DNA from: Hysterangium stoloniferum
Lineage: Eukaryota; Basidiomycota; Agaricomycetes; Hysterangiales; Hysterangiaceae
Assembly: GCA_015178975.1 (NCBI GenBank)
Contig: WHVD01000013.1
Location: forward strand, 1-64,000
Direction: 5' to 3'
Length of the DNA stretch: 64,000 bases
The first letter of the stretch is position 1. Each line of letters begins with the position of its first letter. A program made the translations under genes and the position numbers. The notes below the pieces were generated by a model. It saw nothing but the letters and a program-made list of their open reading frames with translations. It made no database searches and was not told the origin of the DNA. Shown here piece after piece: positions 44,151 to 55,019 of the stretch.

Positions 44151-46111
44151 TGTTAGGATACATACAAGGCGGGTCTCCGGAGAAACCCGCAGGATATCTG
44201 GTAGGACTTGGCTTCAGCTTATAGGCTGCACCCTCGCTAGATTGTGTTGTCCAATTTCAGACAGGCAGATGGGAATCCCAGGGAGTCTGGGCAGGGGTCG
44301 TGGTCAAGGGGTCGTAGGTTGGAGGTTGTGGGTCATGAGTTGAGATTGGTGAGAGAGATAGATCCACTGGAGCCCGTGGGCTCTGACTAGTGTGAGCAGT
44401 GTAATTCAAGTAGGAGTTTAGAGTGGAAAATGTATTAGATTACTGGGGGGAATCTAAGCCAATTTTCTGACTGGATTGTATGTACAACATCTGCCAGTTT
44501 AAATAGACCGTGGAGTGAATGTCATACCGAATCCAGTAATGATGAAACGAAATGAGCAAAACATAAAACGGGAATAGTAAACACCAATTTGGTGTTAGGA
44601 ATGGGACGGAATGGAGCGGAGTCCGAATAGTGACAAATCATGAACCATAATGGGAAATGGAGCAGGAGTAAAGTCCGAATCGTGACAGGTCATTTGACTT
44701 AAACGGGAATGGGGCTCTGTTAGAGGGATGACGGGTTTTCTGAGTGGGGTCCGGTGACTGATGTGCAGGACAAGGTCAGAGACAGAGTCCGTGGGTTTTC
44801 CAGTGACTGAAACACAATGTAATGAAGACAAACGTAGACAAGTGTGACGTATGGAGTCTGGTGGTGTGAGGAGTATGCTTTTACCACAGTTTCATTGTGG
44901 TAAAACACTCCTTTTATTTTATTTATATTTTACATATTCTATTCATATTTTTTCTATCTTTCATATTCTTCGAATATTGCATATTTCATTAGTTCGAAGC
45001 ATTGTGTATACTTGTGGGTGCACTCAGCACCAATTAGAACTCAGACACACTTTAACCCAAGAACCACCACTCATAAGACACAAACTAGGTCTACTACGAG
45101 CGGTGATCAGGGTAACGTGTCAGCTACTACATAGGTAGGGAGGATATCTGAAAACTATTAAGTATACCAAATTCTAATATACTCTAAAGGTCATTTAAAC
45201 ATCTGAGATGTGATTCAAACATAATTTGGTTTTTAAAACTTTTTGAAAGTTTTAAACTCTCTCATACATTACAAACTAAAGAATCTTTCCGGACATGAGT
45301 AGACAATAAAAAAAATTAGTAGTTTGAAACACTAATACTTTTAAAAAATAGATACCTTTAGATAGTCCATTCCATGCATATGTATATCATTGGCACCTCT
45401 AAATACATATGTATTACTTCGGAATGGATCTGTTAATCTGAACAGATTTCTACTTGATTCAACATACCCAGAATATATAGGGGGTTTTACTTAATAAAGA
45501 CAGCTGTGATATGAAAAATTTCCAATAATATTTTACATATTTTACATAGAAATAACTACATTTCAACTTTTAAAAAACAAAGTACTAATAAAAGTATTAG
45601 TAGGCATCTGTAAAAGGAAGGAAATTATATACAATGGAATTTGTTAAATAACTATGGGTTGTATAAGATGTAATATGGAGAACTATTTCTGATGGTTATT
45701 TTTTGATGATATAATTGTTTCAGAATAGATATCACTATTTAAAGATGGAGTTTTGTAAAAATAAGACTTTTATTAGTAAATATTTGAGATTATAGTAATT
45801 ATAAACACCCTCCTAGCATTATCTGAACTACTGAATACTTCTGGCCTCGAACTATAACAGTCAAGGCCTCCACTCGAACCATCGCACTCGTTGACTCCTT
45901 CGTCATCTCGTGCTCTTTCTCTCACTTTCTCTTATATTGCACTGAATAGGTCAATATCTTTCCTTTCTACTCATTTCTTCGTATATAGAATGGTCTGAAC
46001 TTCTACCACTCTTCACAGGTGGGAATTCCGGTAAACTGATAATGGGTGTGTATAGGGTGCAGGTGCGTATAAGTTAGTGCCCGGAGTCCGGCAGGATTTC
46101 TGGTTGTAACA
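44151..46111 (+). repeat. Solo LTR of family D with nested H LTR
   Basis: TGTTAGGATACATAC...GGTTGTAACA, flanked by AGTAG on both sides. Without the nested element it is about 800 bp. Confidence 0.88.
44865..46017 (+). repeat. Solo LTR of family H, 1153 bp
   Basis: TGTGAGGAGTATGC...TACCACTCTTCACA, flanked by GGTGG on both sides. Its ends resemble families C and L (TGTGAxxxG...CTCTTCACA), so the three are probably related. A hairpin TTTTACCACAG...TTGTGGTAAAAC lies at 44879-44906. Confidence 0.88.
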
Positions 46112-47063
46112 AGTAGCATATATGGTAGGAACTTTATATGAAAGTGTAATGGATGAGTGGAGGGTCCAATCAAGAAAGCAAGAAGTAGTGATGGATCAAA
46201 AGATGCATGGAAAGAGATAAGAATCAAACTATAAGTGAATATGATGTGATTTGTTAGGATTCCATTGTTTTGGACCCCTGCAATTTGTTTCTCACTAGAA
46301 AACCCTTGTCGTCTCATTATCAGAGCCCCCACCCATATCATTACCTCTCACAGCTCCCCTGATACTTGTTCATAATGAGCTAGTGACCCATTCCATCTCC
46401 ACTCCATCCACTTGTCCATTTCCATCCCCATGTATACTCTTACTTGCCACTAATATTGTTTTCTTAGTACCATACATTAGTTTCTATTGCTCCCCACTTG
46501 TTAGGGTACGTATACGGCAGGTTTCCGGAGAAATCCGGTAGGACTTGGCTTCAGCTTATAGGCTGCACCCTCACGAGATCGTGTTGTCCAATTTCAGACA
46601 GGCAGACGGGAATCTCAGGGAGTCCAGGTGGGGTTTGTGGGTTGACGGGTCGTAGGTCAGAGGTTGTGGGCTGAGAGGTCGGGGAGTCGAGATAAATAAG
46701 AGAGATAGATGCATCAGAGCCCGTGGGCTCCAACTAGTGAGAGCAGTGTAATTCAAGGAGGAGTTTAGAGTGGAAAATGTATTAGATTACTGGGGGGAAT
46801 CTAAGCCAATTTTCTGACTGGATTGTATGTACAACATCTGCCAGACTATATAGACTGTGGAATGAATAACATACCAAATCCAGTAATAATGAAATGAAAC
46901 TAGCAAAATATAAAACGAGAATAGTAAACACCAAATTTGGTGTTAGGAATGGGATGGAACGGAGCAGAGTCCGAATCATGACAAATCATAAACCATAACA
47001 GGAACAGAGTGGGAGCAGGGTCCGAATTGTTTGACAGGTCATTTGACTAAAATGGGAACAGGG

Positions 47064-47652
47064 TGTCACAAATCGAATTTTACTCAATAAAGTCGAATAA
47101 ACAATTGAAGAATATTCAACAATATCGAATAAAGATGCCTCATTCGATGAAGTATTAATTCGTCCTGTTGATAAAGCATGAGGCAAAGATAGGACACAGA
47201 GGCTCATGAATAAATAAGTCAAAGAAGGACTCAGAAAAGTTCGATGATTATGTAATACAGTAATAATACAATATAATACAGGTTTTCTGACTGACTTCCT
47301 TCGTTCCTATCATTGCCCTTATATACTATATATTATTTACCTATGATGATAATATGATATCAAAGTGAAATCATCAATGACATCAACCTGAGACAAGTCG
47401 AAGATATTCGAGATTGTCGAAGATATCATCGAAGAATAGTCGAATCGGAAGTCAAGTTGGAAGTCAAGTCGGAAAGTCGAAGAAATGTCGAAGAAATGTC
47501 GAAGAAATGTCGAAGAAATGTCGAAGAAATGTCGAAGAAATGTCGAAGAAATGTCGAAGAAATGTCGAAGAAATGTCGAAGAAATGTCGAAGAAATGTCG
47601 AAGAAATGTTAAATTGAATATTATTGAAATTTGAGTTTGTACGTTCGTGACA
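47064..47652. repeat. Solo LTR of family I, 589 bp
   Basis: TGTCACAAATCGAATTTTAC...CGTTCGTGACA, flanked by CAGGG on both sides. The ends TGTCAC/GTGACA are typical of gypsy-type LTRs. It is rich in TCGA and carries an 11-bp tandem array. Confidence 0.85.
47476..47607. repeat. 11-bp tandem array, 12 copies
   Basis: Twelve successive copies of GTCGAAGAAAT, one CpG per unit and almost no variation. The period makes a spurious open frame with an 11-residue repeat. Confidence 0.95.
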
Positions 47653-48394
47653 CAGGGCTCAGTTAGAGGGATGATGGGTTTTCCAAGTGGGGACTGGTGA
47701 CTGACGTGTGGGATGAGGTCGGACATAGACAGGGACAGAGTCTGGTGGGTATTCCAGTGACTGATACACGATGTAATGAAGTTGAACGTGGACAAGTCTG
47801 ATGTACAGAGTCCAGCGGGTATTTCGGTAAACTGACAATTGGTGTGTATAGGGTGCGGGTGTGTATAAGTTAGTGCCTGGAGTCCGGCAGGAATTCTGGT
47901 CATAACACCACTTCATCATCACTTATCTTTAATTTGTCCTACACTTCACTTCTCTGATTGGCCTTCCAATCACCCATCTTGATGTAGTATAAAACTCCTT
48001 CCATGTACACTACAGTTCTTCAGTTCAAATATCAACTTAGATTAGCCCCTCTTAGTTTTTCACCTTTTCCTCTCATCACTATATTCTTAAAGAGTGGTCT
48101 TTGGCAAGCTGTGACTCTTTACTCTTTGACTCTTAGTGATTCAACCTCCTGATTGATTAAGCTAACTGTCAATTTTTACTCATATTGTACTATCTGCTCT
48201 GTTTGAAATACTGGAGCATCTTGACAGTTCATGTGAGGGTGCAACACATAAGTTGAAGCCAAGCTCCACTATAACTATAGAGTTAGACCTCCCAACTAGT
48301 ATGATCTCTATTGTTGGCCCCCTGATTAACTCATTTTCTATCATCAGCCCTCTGACTAGAGCATTTCCCCTCTTCCTGGCTTAGATCTTAACAG

Positions 48395-48622
48395 TAATAC
48401 TAATGGCATGAGGTGGCAAGGTATTATTTACATGTAGAATAGGTGACGGGAGGGCATTGGGATGGTGATGGAACAGGATGATGAAAAGGGAAAACTGTAG
48501 TGAAACAAGTGTTGGGGTGCCATGGGTGGTGACACTGTGGTCAGGGATACTGATAACAGGATGCCAGAGGATGGGGAGGGTGAAACAAGGTTGTGGGGTG
48601 CTGAATGACTGGGATCCTAACA
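48395..48622 (-). repeat. Family K fragment in inverse orientation
   Basis: It ends GACTGGGATCCTAACA, the complement of the K start, and aligns with 48690-49706 on the same strand. It contains GGTGGTGACACTG near 48526-48538, the unoccupied version of the target site of the miniature element at 48825-49612. Confidence 0.65.
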
Positions 48623-48824
48623 CAGATTGAAAGAAGCATGGAAGGGGGAAAGGATCAAACTACAAGTGAATACAATGTGATTAGGGTATACTAAAGGCAT
48701 GAGGTGGCAAGGTATCATTTAAATGTGGAATGTATGCCAGGAAAGTGTTGGGATGGAGAGAGAATGGGATGATGAAAAGGAAAAGCTATAGTGAACGAAA
48801 TGTCAGGGCACTATGGGCAATGAC

Positions 48825-49029
48825 TGTTGAATAAGTAATGGTTGACCTGGATATATTAATATCTTACTGATGACTAATCATCTCAGTAGTAACTGGTTCT
48901 TAATAGAACTACTCTAAATGGCCTGATAGCTCAGGAGTTAAGAGCACTAGACATGTAATCCAAACTTAGTGGTTGCTGGTTTAAATCCAGCTTAGGTCAA
49001 TATTTTCACCTGCTTATGTAATTCTTACA
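48825..49029 (+). repeat. 5' LTR of TRIM F
   Basis: 205 bp. Most substitutions relative to the 3' LTR are transitions, with this copy carrying the A or T (AATA versus AATG, GGAG versus GGGG, TTTA versus TTCA, GCTTA versus GCTCA). Confidence 0.88.
48920..48999 (+). ncRNA. tRNA-like Pol III unit in 5' LTR of TRIM F
   Basis: An 80-nt module. The acceptor GGCCTGA/TTAGGTC is slightly weakened, the D stem is GCTC/GAGC, and the T stem GCTGG/CCAGC encloses TTTAAAT. The anticodon arm CTAGA/CTTAG closes a 13-nt loop containing ATGTAA. A TTTT run is at 49003-49006. Confidence 0.65.
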
Positions 49030-49046
49030 TGGTAGCAACTCCTGGG
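49030..49046 (+). other. Putative primer-binding site of TRIM F
   Basis: TGGTAGCAACTCCTGGG starts at the first base after the 5' LTR. TGG at this place is the complement of a tRNA CCA end. The primer tRNA is not identified, though the first seven bases resemble the 3' end complement of fungal initiator Met tRNA. Confidence 0.5.
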
Positions 49047-49129
49047 TTGTTGTGAGGTGCTTACCTAACCAGTTTGTCCAAGATCGAACCTGGAGTGTAG
49101 TGGTTGTTTACCTAACCAGTTCAACCGTT

Positions 49130-49377
49130 TGTTGAAACAGTTGAATAACTCTTGACAAACACCCTGTGAGTGTGAGGAAAGTAAACACTAAGGAGACTTT
49201 CCCACACCCATAGCGGAGTATGCTACAGGGTGCTTACCTAAGCACCTACACATCAGTTATCTTACTAGGTAACTCATTCAATACTGCACCTACAGTGCTA
49301 GGAAAAATACTACAAATATCAGAAAAATATAGAGAACATCATAGACTATGTGAGAGCTGTAATATCATACTCTAACA
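49130..49377 (+). repeat. Solo LTR-like repeat, family E, copy 2
   Basis: TGTTGAAACAG...ACTCTAACA, 248 bp, inserted in the internal region of TRIM F. Flanks CCGTT and CCATT form a target duplication with one CpG transition. Confidence 0.82.
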
Positions 49378-49391
49378 CCATTGGGTGGGAG

Positions 49392-49612
49392 TGTTGAATG
49401 AGTAATGGTTGACCTGGATATATTAATATCTTACTGATGACTAATCATCTCAGTAGTAACTGGTTCTTAATAGAACTACTCTTAATAGAACTACTCTTAA
49501 TGGCCTGATAGCTCAGGGGTTAAGAGCACTAGACATGTAATCCAAACTTAGTGGTTGCTGGTTCAAATCCAGCTCAGGTCAATATTTTCACCCTACTTAT
49601 GTAATTCTTACA
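49392..49612 (+). repeat. 3' LTR of TRIM F
   Basis: 221 bp, directly repeated with respect to 48825-49029. It keeps more GC at the variable positions and so looks closer to the ancestral sequence. Confidence 0.88.
49502..49581 (+). ncRNA. tRNA-like Pol III unit in 3' LTR of TRIM F
   Basis: The acceptor GGCCTGA/TCAGGTC closes over seven pairs with one wobble, the D stem is GCTC/GAGC and the T stem GCTGG/CCAGC. Box A is TAGCTCAGGGG, box B GGTTCAAATCC, and TTTT follows near 49585. The anticodon loop is 13 nt, too long for a decoding tRNA unless a tiny intron is assumed. Confidence 0.7.
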
Positions 49613-49706
49613 GTGACACCATGGTTGGGAGTACCAACAGTGGGACACTGGAGGGTGAGGAGGGTAAAACAAGGTTGCAGGGGGCTGAATGACTGGGATC
49701 CTAACA

Positions 49707-50618
49707 CCTACATACTACACTTTGGATATCCCTCTGCTAGCCTTGTATGAGTCCACAGGCCCTGTTTGAGGTCACCCTTACAGTACCCTATACAAACAAC
49801 TTGTCAACAAGTCTACACCTGTCACTCCAACATCCTTAATCTATCATTGCTTGGAATGCCCAACTCTGGAGTTTGACAATTCTGTTCCCAGACCATTATG
49901 CAAGGTGGAGGAGTTGCAGAGAAAATGGGGCCCATGGAGATGTGAAAGAAATAGGAAGAGGCAGAGAGGATTGTGGTGGAGGTGTTAAAGTAGGCAGAAG
50001 AAAAAGAAGAACAGGAGAAAGAGAGGTTGGAATTGGAACAGAAAATGCACAAGAAGGGCAGAGGAAAGCAGATAAAGAACAGAAAGAAAGGGAATTAGAG
50101 GTAGTGAGGTTGGCAGAGAAATGAGAAGGGAAAGTGAGTGAAGACTTCCATACATTCCACTATATTTGACTGCATTGACAGCATAAAGCAGTAGCGATAA
50201 AGACAGGTTTGGAATCTGAAGAGGCAAGGCTTGGCTTCAAGCCCCAAGGTAAGTCCTTTGGATTCTCATAGTCCTTGACTAATCCTAAAAATAGAAAAAA
50301 TGGGAAACAGAAACTTGATTTGGACAAAAATAATTTGTCCACACTCTCTGAAGGAGGCATGTGATATATGTAGACAATAATGCTCAATCACTTTTTATGC
50401 TACTCATTGTTCTCTTGTTCCCTTTTCTCTTTCTTCTCTCTCATTATTCTTTATCCTATATATCCTGCATTCCTAGTTCCACACTCCCCATCTTGTCTCG
50501 TCTCAATTCCACACTTGATAGGTACTTGTTTCCCCTTTCTCACATCTTGTCTTGTCTCAATTCCACACTCAATAGTCTTCAAAGACTTCGAGTTCTGCTT
50601 ATATTTTTGCACCCACCC
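49707..50618. other. Stretch with a decayed coding remnant
   Basis: A block at 49850-50120 reads LEFDNSVPRPLCKVEELQRKWG and then a lysine/glutamate-rich coiled-coil-like region across shifted frames and stops. It may be an old gag or captured gene. The rest (50120-50618) shows no feature. Confidence 0.35.
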
Positions 50619-50743
50619 TGTGAAGAGTTGATAGATTCTGACCGCTCAATATACAAAGAATAGTGTTTATTCAACTACTATTAGAAAGTATTGACCGTTC
50701 AGTACAATACTATAGATTACTAGACTGATAGTACTAGTATAGG

Positions 50744-51564
50744 TGTTACGACCGGACAATCCCGCTGGACTCCGGGCACTAACCCGTACGCTCCCATGCG
50801 CTACAAGACACCAATCGTCTGTTTATAGGATTTCCCGCCCGGACTCCGTTATGTCAAGACTCATTACGTTCGACCTCATTACGACACATATCAGTCACCG
50901 GACTTCCCCCAGACTCCGTCTCTGTCTATGTCCGTCTTTGTCCCACGCATCAGTCACCGGTCCCCGCTTAGAATCCCGTCACCGCTCTAATCGAGCCCCG
51001 TTCCCATTTTAGTCAAATGACCTGTCACGATTTAGGACTCCACTCCCGCTCCGTTTCCCGTTATGGGTTATGCTTTGTCACGATTCGGACTCCACTCCGT
51101 TCTGTTCCGTTCCTAACACCAATTTGGTGTTTACTATTCCCATTTCATGTTTTGTTAGTTTTCGTTTCGTTATTACTGGATTTGGTATGTCATGCATTCC
51201 ACTGTCTATATAAACTGGCAGATGTTGTACATACAATCCAGTCAGAAAATTAGCTTAGATTCCCCCCAGTAATCTAATAATATTTTCCGCTCTAAAACCT
51301 TACTCGATTCACATCGCTCGCACTAGTCGGAGCCCACGGGCTCCGACGCATCTATCTCTCTCAACCAACTCGACTCACGACCCACGACCCTCGACTTACG
51401 ACTTACGACCCACGAACCCCGCCCGGATTCCCCAGGATCCCCGTCCGTCCGTTTGAAATTGGACAACACGATCTAGCAAGGGCGCAGCCTATAAGCTGAA
51501 GCCAAGTCCTACCGGATATCCCGCGGGTTTCTCCAGAAACCCGGCCTGTGTGTGTATCCTAACA
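50744..51564 (-). repeat. Solo LTR of family D, 821 bp
   Basis: TGTTACGACCGGACAATCCC...GTGTATCCTAACA, flanked by ATAGG on both sides. It keeps many CpGs and is the best reference copy of D here. Confidence 0.92.
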
Positions 51565-51915
51565 ATAGGGACGCACTACACATCACAAGAGCAACTGTAC
51601 AGTTGCTCGTGACAATTAGAACTAGAGAATAGAAGAGTTGACCCTTACGGTACAACTTGTAGCTAGAAGTAAGATAGATAATCAGCAAAAGACTGAATAT
51701 CTAGGGTAGAGAGATAGCAGCGCGAGTCGACTACAGTGTCGACAAGCGCAGAGTCTTGAGAGTGGAACTCGACCTTCGCAGTTCGAGTCCAAATACTATT
51801 AGTATGCAAGAAGACACTACCTTTATGGGTAGCAGAGATATTATCCTTGACACCTCTCACTATTTGATGTCTGAGTCATTACGAGGTGGTGTCTGCTGGG
51901 TAAAAAGTGTCTTCT

Positions 51916-52557
51916 TGTGAAGGGTATGCATATATGCATAATTGGACTAAGGAATAATAGTTGGATTATAGTACTTTATTATTTACTTTTTATTTTCTTC
52001 ATTTACATTCTTTCTATATTTCAAGCATACCCTTATTTTGTAGTTCGAAGCTTTGTGTATACGTATGGGCGCTCTCGGTGCCAAACGATAGACACTTTTT
52101 ACCCAACAGACACCACCTCATAAATGACCCAGACGTCGAATAGCAAGAGGTGTCAAGGGTAACGTCTCAACTACCTATAAAGGTAGTGTTCTCTCGCATA
52201 CTCACAGACTTTGGACTCGAACCGTGAAGGTCGAGTTCCACTCTAAGGTCTTTGCGCTCGTCAACATTATAGTCGACTCGCGCTATTATCCCTTTACTTT
52301 AGATATTCAGCCTCTCGTTGATTATCTATCTTACGTCTAGCTACGAGTCGTACCGTGAAGGTCAACTCTTTCATTCTTCATTCTAGCCGTCAAGAGCAAC
52401 TGTACAGTTGCTCTTGTGACGCGTTGCGTGTCTCCTTACTAGTACGGCCAGTCTAGTAATCTACGGTATTGTACTGAACGGTCAATACCTGCTAGTAGTA
52501 GTTGAATAAACGCTATACTTTGTATATTGAACGGTCAGAATCTATCGACTCTTCACA
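51916..52557 (+). repeat. Solo LTR of family L, 642 bp
   Basis: TGTGAAGGGTATGCATATATGC...CGACTCTTCACA, flanked by CTTCT on both sides. It is inserted in inverse orientation into an older copy of the same LTR. It includes a 26-bp palindrome at 52392-52417. Confidence 0.92.
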
Positions 52558-52732
52558 CTTCTCATTTGACGCTGAGAGCACCCATAGATATACACAAGGC
52601 TTTGAACTAAGAAATAAGGGTATGCTCGAAAGATATAGAGAATTAGAGAAAAGAAATAAAAACTAGATAATAAAGTACTATAATACGTCTATTATTCCAC
52701 AGTCCAATCATGATATATGCATACCCTTCACA

Positions 52733-53801
52733 CTCGTCGATGTGAAGAATGCCACCAACAACCAAGCCTTTTACATTTTCTCCGCAGGCGTTGGTTGATG
52801 TAAATCAGGACACACAGATAGAATTAGGACTTGGTTCATGGGCCATTGGTCTATCCATATTTGAGACCTACGGACTCAATGTATACAGTCCAGACGAGCT
52901 GTCGCTGGAAAATCTCAGTGACTTAATTTTTGCCGGCTTCATCGAAAACACAGCTACGGTGCCAGGAATACGACTTCAAAGGAACTGCACCCCATTCTCC
53001 AATGACGCTTCAGCAGCCGTCGAACAAGATCCCACTCTCTTCCTAACTTTCTGCAACAACACTCTCCCTCCCGTTCGGAACCAAGTGACGGATGTAAAGG
53101 TCTTGTATGGAGATGCAAATATCACATTTAGTTATTGCACATCCCCAATGGTCTCCACAGCTTTCTCTGGTCCCGACTCTAACGCGACAGCTTATACCTT
53201 TTTTCAAACTGTAAACACCACAACCATGGGTATGGTCATGTGTCAATCGAGTTTCACGCTCGGTAATGCAACGTTATCTGGAGATGTCGGGACCTACACA
53301 GATTTTCTAAGGAACGACACCTACGACAATTCGGTACAGGTGAGGATTGCGGACCCTCTTTCCACTGTACTTGCCGAGATTGCCAATGGGAGTGTTGCGA
53401 ATACCCACCCCTTCGAGAGTGAGTCAATCCTGGTGAACCAACTAGAGTATAATGTTATCTTCAACAATGGCAACATGTTGAACTTTTCCCAGCCAAGCCT
53501 TGACGAGCTTGAAAGCTGAATATGGCTCGGTATTGAGCACATGACGGCGGGAATTGGTTTACTATCTAGTAGATCAGGTACTTCCTTCCCCGCAACCCTT
53601 ACAGTTTCCGGTCGGATTCGCTCAAATACATTCACCATTGGGTTGTATATATTGTTAGGCATATGGTTTTGTGAGTTGATATTGGTCTCCTTTGTGGATT
53701 ATCGTCCCTCCACCGACTCTCGCTTAGGAAGTAATGTTGTGATTCGTGAACAAAAGAAGCATTGGAACAACGCTTTGCAGGAAAGCCAGCCAGGCCGGTG
53801 A
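52733..53801 (+). pseudogene. Truncated copy of the multi-pass membrane protein gene
   Basis: It aligns with the second half of the gene at 59023-60789 from LIEVKNATTTN onward. The 5' exon and the first three membrane segments are gone; the L LTR takes their place. A one-base insertion lies near 52756, so the frame enters as KPFTFSPQALVDVNQ. A TGA at 53517-53519 replaces a codon that is CGA (Arg) in the paralog (LES-stop-IWLG versus LASRIWLG). The C-terminal membrane segment (TFTIGLYILLGIWFCELILV) and tail QESQPGR are kept. Confidence 0.88.
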
Positions 53802-55019
53802 ATTTTCCGACGATAAATGAGCAGCTTGTTGGATATTACAACACTCAGCAGTCTGTTGTCGCTCACTTGTTTATATTGTAGTCCGCATTATTAACTCCTG
53901 ACCCACCTTCATTTAATTTGTTTTCATACACGGCGTATCCACTTCGACATATACCAGAGCTGTAGTTAGTTACATTCAGTCTGCTATCTCCCACATACTG
54001 AAGTGTGAGCTCATTTATATCTTTATTTGTTTAGGTAGTTTACAATACAATCCGCTATTTCCCACATACTGAAGTTATACTCGTCACTGTTTCGGTCAAA
54101 ACCGTACTTTATAAAAAAAACTATATCAGATCCATCACAGGTCAATAAATATTCAATGTGTCTTTAGTGAAGCAGTTTTTTGTCAGCCAGAAAAGTGACG
54201 CAATGATTATATCAGTGAAGTGCTGGTAGTAGGGGGTCGGATGTGCAGTTCAATGCAAAATAAAGCATAGAATGGGCGCTAATATGTACGGCACTATTCA
54301 GATTGACAAGATCTTGTACAGACGATATAGACAGTCCACTGTTAGATTTCGAGCATCATCCAAGCTTATGTCTCACTTCCAAATTCTTTTTGTTCGTTTA
54401 TCCATTGTTCCCCTTATTGCATATTTTAGCATTTCCACCGTTCCCATTGTCTTCCCTTCCTAGTATTCTATTGTTCTTTTAGTTTATATATGTAGCTACA
54501 CAAATATATCTCCCTGCGCGATTGCGAGGGTCTTCTGCTGCCTGAGTACATGATAGAGACACGCGTATTTCAACATTTACGTAGTATGCAAATATCAGCT
54601 AGCAGGTCGGGTACGCCTCATAGCCAGCTCCATAGCCACCTCAATAGCCATACATATTGCCTAGTACAGAAGAAAACAATAGTAAGTTGTGCGTTTTCAA
54701 AGGGTCTTCAACAAACCCTAGGATCGAGAATTTAGAGCTAACTGTTGTGTTTCCCCTGCAACGTTCCGTAGCTATGGCCCAAATATCAGCATTTGCAGCA
54801 CTACCTGTGGCTGTGGGTTTAGGTTTCCACAAGAATCGCTTGTGGATGATGAAAGTTCTTACCTTGACGACCTGAAATGTTTGATGCGTATGACACCTCA
54901 GTAGTTTATGATCGCACTTTTCTAGCTAATCCTTATTATATACAAAATGAGTCGGCAAGGCAAGCTTAAGGCTCTTTAGTGGTTCTCTTACAATGCCATG
55001 AATTCTAGGTCAAATCTGT
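53802..55019. other. Downstream part of duplicated segment, copy 1
   Basis: It aligns by eye with 60790-61960: ATTTTCCGACGATAAA directly after both stop codons, GTACAGACGATATAGACAGTCC at 54313 and 61599, and CATATTGCCTAGTA near 54652 and 61678. No supported gene. Confidence 0.6.

Larger units (their letters stand above)
46499..47907 (+). repeat. Solo LTR of family D with nested I LTR
   Basis: TGTTAGGGTACGTATAC...GGTCATAACA, flanked by CCACT on both sides. Confidence 0.88.
46252..48394 (+). repeat. Family K repeat, copy 2, with nested D and I LTRs
   Basis: It starts TGTTAGGATTCC and ends CTTAGATCTTAACA. Flanks TGATT and GTAAT do not match. The D LTR at 46499-47907 is inserted in it, and an I LTR is inserted in the D LTR. 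Confidence 0.65.
48825..49612 (+). mobile_element. Complete miniature LTR retrotransposon (TRIM) with tRNA-bearing LTRs, family F
   Basis: Two direct LTRs (48825-49029, 205 bp; 49392-49612, 221 bp) both start TGTTGAATRAGTAATGG and end ATGTAATTCTTACA. Outer flanks are ATGAC and GTGAC, a 5-bp target duplication with one transition; the related K fragment has GTGAC at its unoccupied site. Right after the first LTR comes TGGTAGCAACTCCTGGG, a primer-site-like sequence, and before the second LTR a purine-rich GGGTGGGAG. The internal region is about 109 bp once the nested E repeat (49130-49377) is discounted, so there is no coding capacity. Each LTR holds a sense-oriented tRNA-like Pol III unit. The second LTR is longer because of a short duplication (TTAATAGAACTACTC). 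Confidence 0.85.
48670..49706 (-). repeat. Family K fragment with inserted tRNA-bearing TRIM
   Basis: GGCATGAGGTGGCAAGGTAT near 48696 and GACTGGGATCCTAACA at 49691-49706 match the K fragment to its left, apart from the 788-bp insertion at 48825-49612. Confidence 0.65.
50619..52732 (-). repeat. Family L LTR, minus orientation, with two nested LTRs
   Basis: The L sequence runs from TGTGAAGAGTTGATAG at 50619 to CATACCCTTCACA at 52732 and is split by a D LTR (50744-51564) and by a plus-oriented L LTR (51916-52557). Outer flanks CACCC and CTCGT do not match. On the right it abuts the middle of a membrane-protein gene copy, whose 5' part is missing. Confidence 0.8.

Noticed and set aside
47476..47607. 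CRISPR-like array.
   Set aside because: Units are directly adjacent 11-mers with no spacers, and the genome is eukaryotic.
47414..47617. Open frame with an 11-residue lysine/arginine/glutamate repeat.
   Set aside because: It is a by-product of the 11-bp tandem array, which reads as a repeat in every frame.
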